Assembly: GCA_002428015.1 (NCBI GenBank)
Contig: DIZW01000077.1
Span: forward strand, 3,665-10,951
DNA from: Oxalobacteraceae bacterium UBA6018
GTDB lineage: Bacteria; Pseudomonadota; Gammaproteobacteria; Burkholderiales; Burkholderiaceae_D
Reading direction: 5' to 3'
DNA length: 7,287 nt
Shown here: positions 1-5,692 of the stretch, piece after piece
Numbering within the stretch: position 1 is the stretch's first letter
Layout: every line of letters begins with the position of its first letter
Notes under the pieces: generated by a model
The model's database searches: none
Seen by the model: the letters and a program-made list of their open reading frames with translations, nothing else
What the model was told of the DNA's origin: nothing
Translations under genes and position numbers: made by a program

Positions 1-22
1 CCAAAGCGAACCCAAAGCGAAC
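1..22. repeat. Two tandem copies of an 11-bp unit at the window edge
   Basis: The unit CCAAAGCGAAC occurs twice back to back (1-11 and 12-22) and is followed by a degenerate partial copy (CAAAACGC, 23-30). The array is cut by the window edge, so the true copy number is unknown. It could be the tail of a longer tandem array, the end of an upstream gene or chance. No function is assigned. Confidence 0.6.
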
Positions 23-85
23 CAAAACGCCGCCCGGCGCCGTCGCCTCACCTCCCGCTGGCCCTGCCTGGGTCAGCCGCTCCGA

Positions 86-99
86 TGATTACGCTACCA
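86..99. promoter_or_regulatory. Weak operator-like match (possible auxiliary LacI-type site)
   Basis: The 14-mer TGATTACGCTACCA matches the ideal palindrome TGGTAGCGCTACCA at 11 of 14 positions. It shares the exact right half CGCTACCA with the main operator at 315-334, but its left half is degenerate. The two centres are 232 bp apart, a distance compatible with looping by a LacI-family tetramer. A match this good in a region this size could be chance, so this is a suggestion only. Confidence 0.2.
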
Positions 100-217
100 G
101 CGCCCAGGCGGCGGCGTACCGGCGGCCCCGGCCGACGTGCCGGCGGCGCCGGCTCCGGTGCCGCATCCTTGCGCCTGCGGTAGGCCACGTTGAAGGCTTT
201 CCCCCGGGCTCGGTGTT

Positions 218-237
218 CAATTTCAGATTGGAAATTG
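218..237. repeat. 7-bp perfect inverted repeat upstream of the receptor promoter
   Basis: CAATTTC (218-224) and GAAATTG (231-237) are perfect inverted copies separated by six bases (AGATTG). The element is AT-richer than its surroundings and is centred about 92 bp upstream of the predicted start of transcription. That position would suit an activator-binding site. No regulator family is recognised from the motif. Confidence 0.35.
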
Positions 238-283
238 CGGTCCCGCCGTCCGGCGCAAATAACAACGGCGCATACGATTCCGG

Positions 284-313
284 TTGACAATCCGTACATG
301 CCCGGCCTACACT
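284..313 (+). promoter_or_regulatory. Sigma70-type promoter of the TonB-dependent receptor gene
   Basis: A perfect -35 hexamer TTGACA (284-289) is followed after 18 bases by TACACT (308-313), which matches the -10 consensus at 4 of 6 positions. The predicted start of transcription is near position 320, giving a 5' leader of about 90 nt before the ATG at 412. The palindromic operator at 315-334 covers the predicted start, so the promoter is probably repressible. Confidence 0.75.
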
Positions 314-314
314 C

Positions 315-334
315 AAATGGTCGCGCTACCATTT
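315..334. promoter_or_regulatory. LacI-family-type operator over the receptor transcription start
   Basis: This is a 20-bp palindrome centred between 324 and 325. The half AAATGGTCGC pairs with GCTACCATTT at nine of ten positions; the only mismatch is C322 against T327. The core resembles TGGTAGCGCTACCA, an even palindrome with a central CG as is typical of LacI-family operators; the actinobacterial CelR/CebR site TGGGAGCGCTCCCA is a known analogue. It begins two bases after the -10 box and covers the predicted start of transcription, the classical place for a repressor that is released by a sugar. The identity of the regulator is unknown. Confidence 0.7.
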
Positions 335-411
335 TGTGTTATCAAGCAGGGAAATGGAACGCAGGAGTCACTCAGTAAAACATAACAACCGGTCAATCTT
401 AGGAGACATTA

Positions 412-3400
412 ATGATCGAGAAGTGCACCACCCAGGGCTTGCGTACGCGCCGCCATGTCGTTATCGGACTGACCGCCATGGCTAGCCTGATCTCCCAGGC
501 CTACGCCCAGGAAGCGGCGCCCGCCGCCGACATCCAGACCGTGAAAGTGACCGGTTACCGCGCCAGCCTGCTGTCGTCGGCCAAGGACAAGAAGGAAGCG
601 GTCGGCTTCGAAGACACCATCAGTTCGGAGGACTTCGGTAAGTTCCCGGACAAGAACATCGCCGAATCCCTGAGCCGCATCCCTGGCGTGCAAATCTCGC
701 GCGACGTGACCGGCGAAGGCATGAACGTACAGATCCGCGGGCTCGGATCGAGCTTCACCAAGATCCTGCTGAACAATGCGCAGATCGCGGTGGCCTCGTC
801 TGGCCCGGCCGACGGCGCCAACACCAATCGCGAAATCGACCTGGACCTGCTGCCGACCGACCTGTTCACCAAGCTCACCGTCAGCAAGAGCCCGACCGCC
901 GACCAGCTCGAGGGCGGCGCCGCCGGCGTGGTCAACCTGCGCAGCGCGCGCCCGTTCGACAATCCGGGCCGCTTCACCGCCGTCAGCCTGACCGCGCAGA
1001 AGCAGCAGATCGCCGACAAGCTGGGCGGGCGCGGCTCGGTCCTGGCCAGCCAGACCTGGGGCGACAAGTTCGGCATCCTGGCCGGCGTCTCGTGGAACCG
1101 CCAGCAGGCGCGCACCACCGGCTATGAAACCGTGGGCCTGACCAACGCCAACCTGTCGGCCGCGCAGAACCCGCTGGCCACCCGCAACAACACCGGCGGC
1201 GGCAACTGGACCATTCCGGGCACCGTGCCGGCCGGCGCCGGCGCCGGGCTGGTGGCGGGCACCCCGATCGACCAGGCCTTCCTGCTGGCCCACAACCCGG
1301 GCACCAGCATCACCGCGATCGACAACGCGCTGGTGCCGCGCCTGGGCCGCCAGATGGACTTCTTCGGCACCCGCGACAAGGGCGCGGCCATCTTCAGCGC
1401 CGAGTACCGTCCGAGCGAGTCGCTGCACTTCTACCTCGACACGCTCTACAGCCAGCGCGACGACAAGATGCAGCGCATCGCCTACACCTGGGCCGTGCGT
1501 AACAACTTCGAGATCCCGCTCAACCTCAAGACCGACAGCGCCGACTGCGCCAACGGCTGCACCGCCACCAGCGGCACCTTTGCCAATGCGCCCTACTTCA
1601 TCGAGTACGGCCCGCGCCACGACAAGGTCACGCTCAAGGGCATCAACCCGGGCATGGAATGGCAGCTCGCGCCCAACCTGAGCCTGGACGCGCAGGCCAA
1701 CTGGACCAAGTCGAGCTTCACCCACGAAGCGCCGACCGTGATGCCGATCACCCCCGGCGGCGGCGGCAACGTCGTCACCTTCGACAACAACAACGGCGGC
1801 GTGCCGACCATCACCAACAGCCTGGACGTGAACAACCCGGCCACCTTCGTGTGGGCCGGCGGGCGCGTCAACATCCAGAACGAGCTGCGCGAGACGAGCA
1901 CCAAGGGCTTCCACACCAACCTGAAGTGGGGCGACAGCGCCTTGAACGTCAAGGTCGGCCTGGCCTACGACGACATCGACCGCCGCATCCGCGGCCAGGA
2001 CAACTCGGCCGCCTGGCAGGCCGCCGTGTGCGGCAACAACCCTAGCGTGTTCCTGCAAGGTCCGAACGGCGCGCCGCCATGCGACGGCAAGTCGACCCCG
2101 GGCGCCAGCGCCAGCGCGCTCTACCCAGGCTACGGCACCGGCTACAGCGCCGGCCAGAGCGCCCCGCTGGTCTACAACGGCTCGCTGATCACCGCCCAGG
2201 CGCTGCCTAGTTACCTGGTGGCCGGCCCCTACGGCAAGCTGGTGATCGACTGGGACCGCTTCAAGAAGGATTCCAACTACGAGGCCTACAACACCTCGGC
2301 GCCCGACTCCGGCTCGTCCTCCACTGGCGCGAGCGCCGGCTATGTGCGCGAGAAGAGCACCGGCTTCTACACCGAGCTCAATGGCACGGCCAATCCGATG
2401 GGCTTCCCGCTGCGCTATAACGCCGGCGTGCGCTACATCACGACCAAGCAGATGGTCGGCTCGTTCAACTCGTTCGCCGATCCGCGCAACGCCAGCCTGA
2501 CCCTGGCCGGCAGCAAATACCCGAACCTGTCGAACTGGGTCTACACCGAGACCAACTACCACAACACGCTGCCGTCGGCGACCGCGGCGCTGTCGCTGCG
2601 CAGCGACGTGGTGGCCCGCGTGGCCGTCTCGCGCAGCATGACCCGCGCCAATCCGAACTCGCTGCGGCCCGGGATTAACTTCTCGTCGCCCTCGGCGGAC
2701 ATCGGCACCATCGGCAATCCGGAACTGCGTCCCTACCTGTCCGATAACCTGGACCTGGGCGTGGACTGGTACACCGGCCGCGAAGGCTATGTCAGCGCGA
2801 CCGTGTTCGAAAAGCGCGTGAAGGGCTTCACCGTCAGCGAGAACATCACGCTGCCGTTCGCCGCCCTGTCCACCTACGGCATCAACTACAACACGCTCAT
2901 TCCGACCCAGCAGAGCGCGATCAACGCGCGCGGCGGACCGGACGCGGCGACCGTGGTGATGACGCGTGAGCGCAACGCCGCCGGCGTGCTGCAGGTGCGC
3001 GGGCTGGAGCTGGGCTGGGTGCAGCCGCTCGACAAGCTGCTGCCGGTGCGCGGCTTCGGCTTCACCGAGACGGCCACCTTCATCAACCAGACCGCCACCG
3101 GCGAGGGCACCAACGGCTTCGTGGCGCTGGGCGTGCCTAAGCGGACCAACAACTTCGCCATCTTCTACGAGAACCACGGCTACATGGCGCGCCTGTCGCA
3201 CACCTTCTCCAAGGGCAGCCAGGGCAGCGGCGGCAACCAGAACGGGATCCCGTCCGCGGCGCTGTTCGGCATGGACTACAAGCAGGCCGACTTCTCCTCC
3301 AGCGTGGATCTGGACAAGGTGCTCGACCATGACGGCTGGCCGACCCTCACTTTCGACATCGTCAACCTGAACCGGGCCAAGCGCCAGACCTACTTCCAGT

Positions 3401-3471
3401 ATCCGAACGTGATGTTCTCGTCCTACGACCCGGGCCGCACCTTCGCCCTGGGCGTGCGCGCCAAGTTCTGA
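412..3471 (+). CDS. TonB-dependent outer-membrane receptor (Xanthomonas/Caulobacter-type, probably carbohydrate uptake)
   Basis: This 1019-aa protein is a 22-stranded outer-membrane barrel family member that imports ligands using TonB/ExbBD energy. The start is set by AGGAG at 401-405, six bases before the ATG. Residues 1-32 form a signal peptide (TRR, hydrophobic core, cleavage after QAYA). The mature protein reaches a TonB-box-like TVKVTGYR (43-50) almost at once, so there is no N-terminal signalling domain of the FecA type. The plug (about 50-185) carries the hallmarks of the TIGR01782 subfamily: RASL, EDFGKFPDKNIAESL, RIPGVQI, GEGMNVQIRGLG (101-112) and EGGAAGVVNLR (167-177). The rest is the barrel, ending in VRAKF with the C-terminal Phe used by the Bam machinery. 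Two cysteine pairs (C379/C383 and C540/C557) may form disulfides in surface loops. Members of this subfamily often sit in carbohydrate-utilisation loci. The LacI-type operator and the adjacent sugar kinase fit a sugar ligand, but the exact substrate cannot be read from sequence. Confidence 0.95.
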   Translation: MIEKCTTQGLRTRRHVVIGLTAMASLISQAYAQEAAPAADIQTVKVTGYRASLLSSAKDKKEAVGFEDTISSEDFGKFPDKNIAESLSRIPGVQISRDVTGEGMNVQIRGLGSSFTKILLNNAQIAVASSGPADGANTNREIDLDLLPTDLFTKLTVSKSPTADQLEGGAAGVVNLRSARPFDNPGRFTAVSLTAQKQQIADKLGGRGSVLASQTWGDKFGILAGVSWNRQQARTTGYETVGLTNANLSAAQNPLATRNNTGGGNWTIPGTVPAGAGAGLVAGTPIDQAFLLAHNPGTSITAIDNALVPRLGRQMDFFGTRDKGAAIFSAEYRPSESLHFYLDTLYSQRDDKMQRIAYTWAVRNNFEIPLNLKTDSADCANGCTATSGTFANAPYFIEYGPRHDKVTLKGINPGMEWQLAPNLSLDAQANWTKSSFTHEAPTVMPITPGGGGNVVTFDNNNGGVPTITNSLDVNNPATFVWAGGRVNIQNELRETSTKGFHTNLKWGDSALNVKVGLAYDDIDRRIRGQDNSAAWQAAVCGNNPSVFLQGPNGAPPCDGKSTPGASASALYPGYGTGYSAGQSAPLVYNGSLITAQALPSYLVAGPYGKLVIDWDRFKKDSNYEAYNTSAPDSGSSSTGASAGYVREKSTGFYTELNGTANPMGFPLRYNAGVRYITTKQMVGSFNSFADPRNASLTLAGSKYPNLSNWVYTETNYHNTLPSATAALSLRSDVVARVAVSRSMTRANPNSLRPGINFSSPSADIGTIGNPELRPYLSDNLDLGVDWYTGREGYVSATVFEKRVKGFTVSENITLPFAALSTYGINYNTLIPTQQSAINARGGPDAATVVMTRERNAAGVLQVRGLELGWVQPLDKLLPVRGFGFTETATFINQTATGEGTNGFVALGVPKRTNNFAIFYENHGYMARLSHTFSKGSQGSGGNQNGIPSAALFGMDYKQADFSSSVDLDKVLDHDGWPTLTFDIVNLNRAKRQTYFQYPNVMFSSYDPGRTFALGVRAKF

Positions 3472-3476
3472 CCGTA

Positions 3477-3512
3477 GCCGGCGACCCGCCCCGCACTGGC
3501 GGGGGCGCCGGC
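3477..3512 (+). terminator. GC-rich hairpin just after the receptor stop codon
   Basis: The arms GCCGGCG (3477-3483) and CGCCGGC (3506-3512) pair perfectly. An inner stem CCCGCC/GGCGGG (3485-3490 and 3498-3503) closes a seven-base loop, with a small internal loop (A against GG) between the two stems. The hairpin starts five bases after the stop codon. It lacks a proper T-run (TGAACCGTGTTTCC follows), so it is more likely an mRNA 3'-end stabiliser or a weak first terminator than the main one. Confidence 0.5.
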
Positions 3513-3557
3513 TGAACCGTGTTTCCTGCCGCGCCGCCCGTTCCCAGGCGTGGTTTC

Positions 3558-3589
3558 AATCCCGGCGTGGCGACACGGCGGGATTTTTT
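3558..3589 (+). terminator. Strong rho-independent terminator of the receptor gene
   Basis: A 12-bp stem (AATCCCGGCGTG at 3558-3569 with CACGGCGGGATT at 3574-3585) has a single G/G mismatch. It is closed by the stable tetraloop GCGA and followed directly by a run of six T (3584-3589), then CCTTT. Stem, GNRA loop and T-tract together are textbook. It ends transcription between the receptor and the kinase, arguing that the kinase is expressed from its own promoter. Confidence 0.85.
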
Positions 3590-3596
3590 CCTTTCA

Positions 3597-3621
3597 AATG
3601 GCCGGCGCCTCGCCGGCCATT
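3597..3621. repeat. Perfect 11-bp inverted repeat between receptor and kinase
   Basis: AATGGCCGGCG (3597-3607) and CGCCGGCCATT (3611-3621) are perfect inverted copies with a three-base spacer CCT. It lies eight bases past the T-run of the terminator and about 36 bases before the -10 box of the kinase gene. It has no T-run of its own. The ends (AATGG...CCATT) echo those of the operator at 315-334, but the odd spacer and lack of a central CG do not fit a LacI-type site. It could be a back-up hairpin or a binding site. Confidence 0.5.
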
Positions 3622-3631
3622 GGTATTTGGG

Positions 3632-3662
3632 CTGCCGCCGGCGCCGTTGGCGGCGCTATAAT
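3632..3662 (+). promoter_or_regulatory. Promoter of the sugar kinase gene (perfect -10, weak -35)
   Basis: TATAAT at 3657-3662 is a perfect -10 hexamer flanked by GCGC on both sides. The best -35 candidate is CTGCCG at 3632-3637 with 19 bases between, which is weak. This suggests either modest constitutive expression or help from an activator. Transcription would begin near 3669, giving a leader of about 20 nt before the ATG at 3690. A degenerate match (10 of 14) to the operator core overlaps the -10 box at 3648-3661. Confidence 0.55.
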
Positions 3663-3689
3663 GCGCACCAGACAACCTGGGTGGAAAAC

Positions 3690-4613
3690 ATGACAATCGT
3701 GGTGTATGGCGAAGCGCTGGTCGACGATTACCTGACCGAGCAGGTGGTCGGCGGCGCCCCGTTCAACGTGGCGCGCCACCTGGCCGCGTTCATGCAGCCG
3801 CAGCTGATCATCACGCGCATCGGCGACGACAAGAACGGCAGCGTGGTGCGCGCCGAGTTTGAGCGCTTCGCCATGTCCGAGGCCGGCCTGCAGATCGATC
3901 CGATCGAGGAGACCGGCCGCGTGGTCGTCGAGCGCGGCGCCCAGGGTCAGCGCTTCGTGATGCTGCCCGGGCAGGCCTACGACTACATCAACCCGGAGCA
4001 GGCGCTGGCCGCCTTCGAGCAGGCCGCGCCGGCCACGCTCTACTTCGGCACCGTGGCCCAGCGCAGCCCGCGCTCGCGCGACACCCTGTTCGCACTGATC
4101 GACGCCTCGCCCGCCACCTGCTTCCTGGACCTGAACCTGCGCGACGGCCAGGCCGACGAGCGCTGCGTGTTCCACTCGCTGCACGCGGCCGACATCGTCA
4201 AGATCAACGAGGAGGAGCTGCAGGCGCTGTTCTCCTGGTACTTCGACATCGACCCGAGCGCGCCCGCGCTCGGCGCCGACGCGGTGCGCGCGGCCTGCAT
4301 GGCGCTGGTGCAGCTGTTCGAGCTGGAGGCGCTGATCGTCACCCTGGGGCACCGCGGCTCGATGTATTTCGGCGCCGACGGCAATATCGTCGCCCACCGC
4401 GACAATCCGCAGCCGCCGTTCGTGATCGACACCATCGGCGCGGGCGACGCGTTCGCGGCGATTTTCCTGCTCGGGCGCGCGCGCGGCTGGCCGCTCGAGC
4501 AGACGCTGGCGCGCGCCAACGAATTCGCCGGCGCCGTCTGCGCCCAGGCCGGCGCGATCCCGCGCGACCTGAATTTCTACGACAAGTGGATGGCGCGCTG
4601 GCGCGCCGCCTAA
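3690..4613 (+). CDS. PfkB-family carbohydrate kinase (fructokinase-like)
   Basis: This 307-aa cytoplasmic protein transfers phosphate from ATP to a sugar hydroxyl. The start chosen is the ATG at 3690: the protein then opens with the family's first strand (MTIVVYGEALVDD), the promoter lies just upstream, and GGTGGA at 3680-3685 is a weak ribosome site. Extending upstream would add 57 residues of translated terminator and promoter. Visible family features are GEALVDD (7-13) and GGAPFNVA (21-28) for sugar binding, DLNLR (147-151), VKINEEE (170-176), VTLGHRGS (217-224) and the ATP-site signature DTIGAGDAF (247-255), in which D253 is the expected catalytic base. The length is normal for ribokinase/fructokinase enzymes. 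GEAL, GGAP and KINEEE lean towards fructokinase, but the true sugar is uncertain. It follows the receptor gene and may phosphorylate a sugar brought in through that route. The gene has its own promoter behind a strong terminator. Confidence 0.92.
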   Translation: MTIVVYGEALVDDYLTEQVVGGAPFNVARHLAAFMQPQLIITRIGDDKNGSVVRAEFERFAMSEAGLQIDPIEETGRVVVERGAQGQRFVMLPGQAYDYINPEQALAAFEQAAPATLYFGTVAQRSPRSRDTLFALIDASPATCFLDLNLRDGQADERCVFHSLHAADIVKINEEELQALFSWYFDIDPSAPALGADAVRAACMALVQLFELEALIVTLGHRGSMYFGADGNIVAHRDNPQPPFVIDTIGAGDAFAAIFLLGRARGWPLEQTLARANEFAGAVCAQAGAIPRDLNFYDKWMARWRAA

Positions 4614-4719
4614 GAGTTGCCCGGCGCGCGGGACAAAACAATTTGCCGGGGCCGCTCGAATTTCTTGGCCGAACATGGCATCATGTCGCTGCCCCAATCG
4701 TGCCCCGCGGAGTTCCACT
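4614..4719. other. Gap between the kinase and the oxygenase-like gene
   Basis: No gene, strong promoter or strong terminator is visible. A small hairpin (CCCG at 4620-4623 with CGGG at 4629-4632) follows the kinase stop but has only four base pairs and no T-run. TTGCCG (4643-4648) and TTGGCC (4665-4670) could serve as -35 elements, but neither has a reasonable -10 at the right distance. The downstream cluster may therefore be read through from the kinase promoter or use a non-standard promoter. Confidence 0.4.
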
Positions 4720-5397
4720 ATGTCCAATGAAGTACCGGTACGACCACCCGTGGAAAACGGGATGCTTGTCAAGCAGGTTTATTTTCCGTCGGCCGTCTAC
4801 AGCGCCCTTATGCCCGAATTCCTCGCCTCGGTGAGGGCGGTGTTCGACGAGTACATGAGCGCGGCCAGGCTCAAGGACGAGATCGATCCCCTGCATCCGA
4901 TGCTCATGTCGGCCAATTTTTCCAAAGACGCGAGAATCGCGGAATTTTCCCACCATGTCGCCAACACGGGCTGGAACATCCTGCAAAGCCAGGGCTACCG
5001 CATGCAGGGCAGGGCCACCTTCTTTGCGGAGATGTGGGGCCAGCAGCATGGCAGGACCTCGTCCGTGGCCGAGCATGTCCACCCCGGCGCGCAGATCTCC
5101 GGCTTCTATTTCCTCGACACCCCGCCCGGATCGTCCAAGATCAGGCTGCACGATCCGCGCCCGGCCAAGGCGATGATCAATTTGCCGGAGGACGCGCCGG
5201 GCCAGCCCAGCATGGCCAGCCCATTCGTGACCATCACCCCCCAGGCGGGCATGCTGTTCTTCGCCAACGCCTGGCTGCCGCAGGCGCTGACCCGCCATGG
5301 CGCCGAGCAGCCCATGTCGGTGGTGCACTTCAATCTCGGCGTGCTGAACGCGCAGGCCAAACCGGCGCCGGCCGCCGGCGACGCCATCGTCATATGA
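4720..5397 (+). CDS. 2OG-Fe(II) oxygenase-like protein (TIGR02466/PF13759 type) with atypical active-site residues
   Basis: The protein is 225 aa. The ATG at 4720 is preferred because GGAG at 4709-4712 lies seven bases upstream; an earlier in-frame ATG at 4675 lacks such a site and would add an unlikely 15-residue leader. The C-terminal half looks like the double-stranded beta-helix family of putative 2OG-Fe(II) oxygenases: EHVHPGAQISGFYFL (118-132) fits the family's HxHP...SGxYY signature, DPRP (145-148) follows, then PQAGMLFFANAWLP and HFNL (203-206). In the family pattern as I recall it, a distal His follows the WLP motif and an Arg starts the last strand. Here those places hold Gln188 and Met199, with His193 nearby. 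So it may bind metal differently, or be a non-catalytic relative. There is no signal peptide, so it is probably cytoplasmic. It is the first gene of a three-gene cluster, and its stop codon overlaps the next start. Confidence 0.75.
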   Translation: MSNEVPVRPPVENGMLVKQVYFPSAVYSALMPEFLASVRAVFDEYMSAARLKDEIDPLHPMLMSANFSKDARIAEFSHHVANTGWNILQSQGYRMQGRATFFAEMWGQQHGRTSSVAEHVHPGAQISGFYFLDTPPGSSKIRLHDPRPAKAMINLPEDAPGQPSMASPFVTITPQAGMLFFANAWLPQALTRHGAEQPMSVVHFNLGVLNAQAKPAPAAGDAIVI

Positions 5398-5666
5398 AGT
5401 ACCGGATCCGCTACAACAAAGCGCGCGGCATGCCCGGACGGGGCAGCCTTGACCACGTCTGGCGCATCTTCGAAGGCGACACGGAATACGTGTTCAAGCA
5501 CTTTGAACTGCGGGTGCCGTCGCACAGCGAAAAGGAGGCCGGCGGCGACGAGTGGAACCTCGTGTGCGAGGGCGTGATGCGGATAGACCGGCTCACGTCG
5601 ACGGCGGTGATCGAGGCCGGGCCGCATCCCGGCGACGGCGGCCCGATGCCCGTTGGCGCCGAATAG
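5394..5666 (+). CDS. Conserved-looking 90-aa protein of unknown function, translationally coupled
   Basis: The ATG at 5394 overlaps the TGA of the oxygenase-like gene (ATGA, 5394-5397). No Shine-Dalgarno sequence precedes it, so translation probably depends on ribosomes finishing the upstream gene. The protein starts MKYRIRYNKARGMPGRGSLD and continues with an aromatic/charged core (HVWRIFEGDTEYVFKHFELRV, then EWNLVCEGVMRIDR). This looks like a compact mostly beta fold with a basic N-terminus, one Cys, and a Gly/Pro-rich tail. It has no signal peptide or membrane segment. I do not recognise a named domain. Its position between an oxygenase-like and a methyltransferase-like gene suggests a partner, adaptor or substrate of one of them, which is inference. 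The frame stays open upstream, inside the oxygenase gene, but that part is Arg-rich shadow sequence. Confidence 0.72.
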   Translation: MKYRIRYNKARGMPGRGSLDHVWRIFEGDTEYVFKHFELRVPSHSEKEAGGDEWNLVCEGVMRIDRLTSTAVIEAGPHPGDGGPMPVGAE

Positions 5667-5692
5667 CACCGCATCGCACCAACAAGGACACC

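Larger units (their letters stand above)
23..283. other. Non-coding upstream region, no supportable gene
   Basis: This GC-rich stretch lies before the receptor promoter. Open frames cross it on both strands (48-332 minus, 190-378 plus), but they run through the promoter and operator, have low-complexity Arg/Ala/Pro-rich translations and match no family I know. It contains a GC-rich hairpin at 144-163 (nearly self-complementary arms with one G-T pair, no T-run) and the inverted repeat and weak operator-like site listed separately. No regulator gene is visible, so any regulator of the receptor is encoded outside the window. Confidence 0.5.

Noticed and set aside
48..332. A 94-codon minus-strand frame in the upstream region, possibly a divergent gene
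   Set aside because: Its start lies inside the receptor operator, its C-terminal half is Arg/Pro/Ala-rich, and it resembles no regulator or known family.
190..378. A 62-codon + strand frame before the receptor
   Set aside because: It runs through the promoter and operator and would not be on the transcript that starts near 320. It has no good ribosome site.
354..485. A possible 43-codon leader frame (ATG at 354 after CAGGGAA) overlapping the receptor start out of frame
   Set aside because: The translation is rich in Arg and His with no attenuation-like codon run or hairpin, and its stop lies inside the receptor gene. It is probably chance, though an effect on translation cannot be excluded.
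409..3330. A 973-codon open frame on the minus strand opposite the receptor gene
   Set aside because: It mirrors the receptor's codons in GC-rich DNA. The translation is low-complexity Gly/Ala/Val/Arg/His, without any recognisable domain, whereas the + strand frame has a signal peptide, plug motifs and a C-terminal Phe.
4620..4636. A hairpin after the kinase gene as a terminator
   Set aside because: Only four base pairs (seven with a bulge) and no T-run, so it is not a convincing terminator.
4675..4719. An earlier in-frame ATG for the oxygenase-like gene
   Set aside because: There is no ribosome site before 4675, while GGAG is well placed for 4720; the extra residues do not look like a conserved N-terminus.
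3594..4772. A 392-codon minus-strand frame opposite the sugar kinase
   Set aside because: It is a GC-bias shadow of the kinase frame, which carries clear PfkB signatures.
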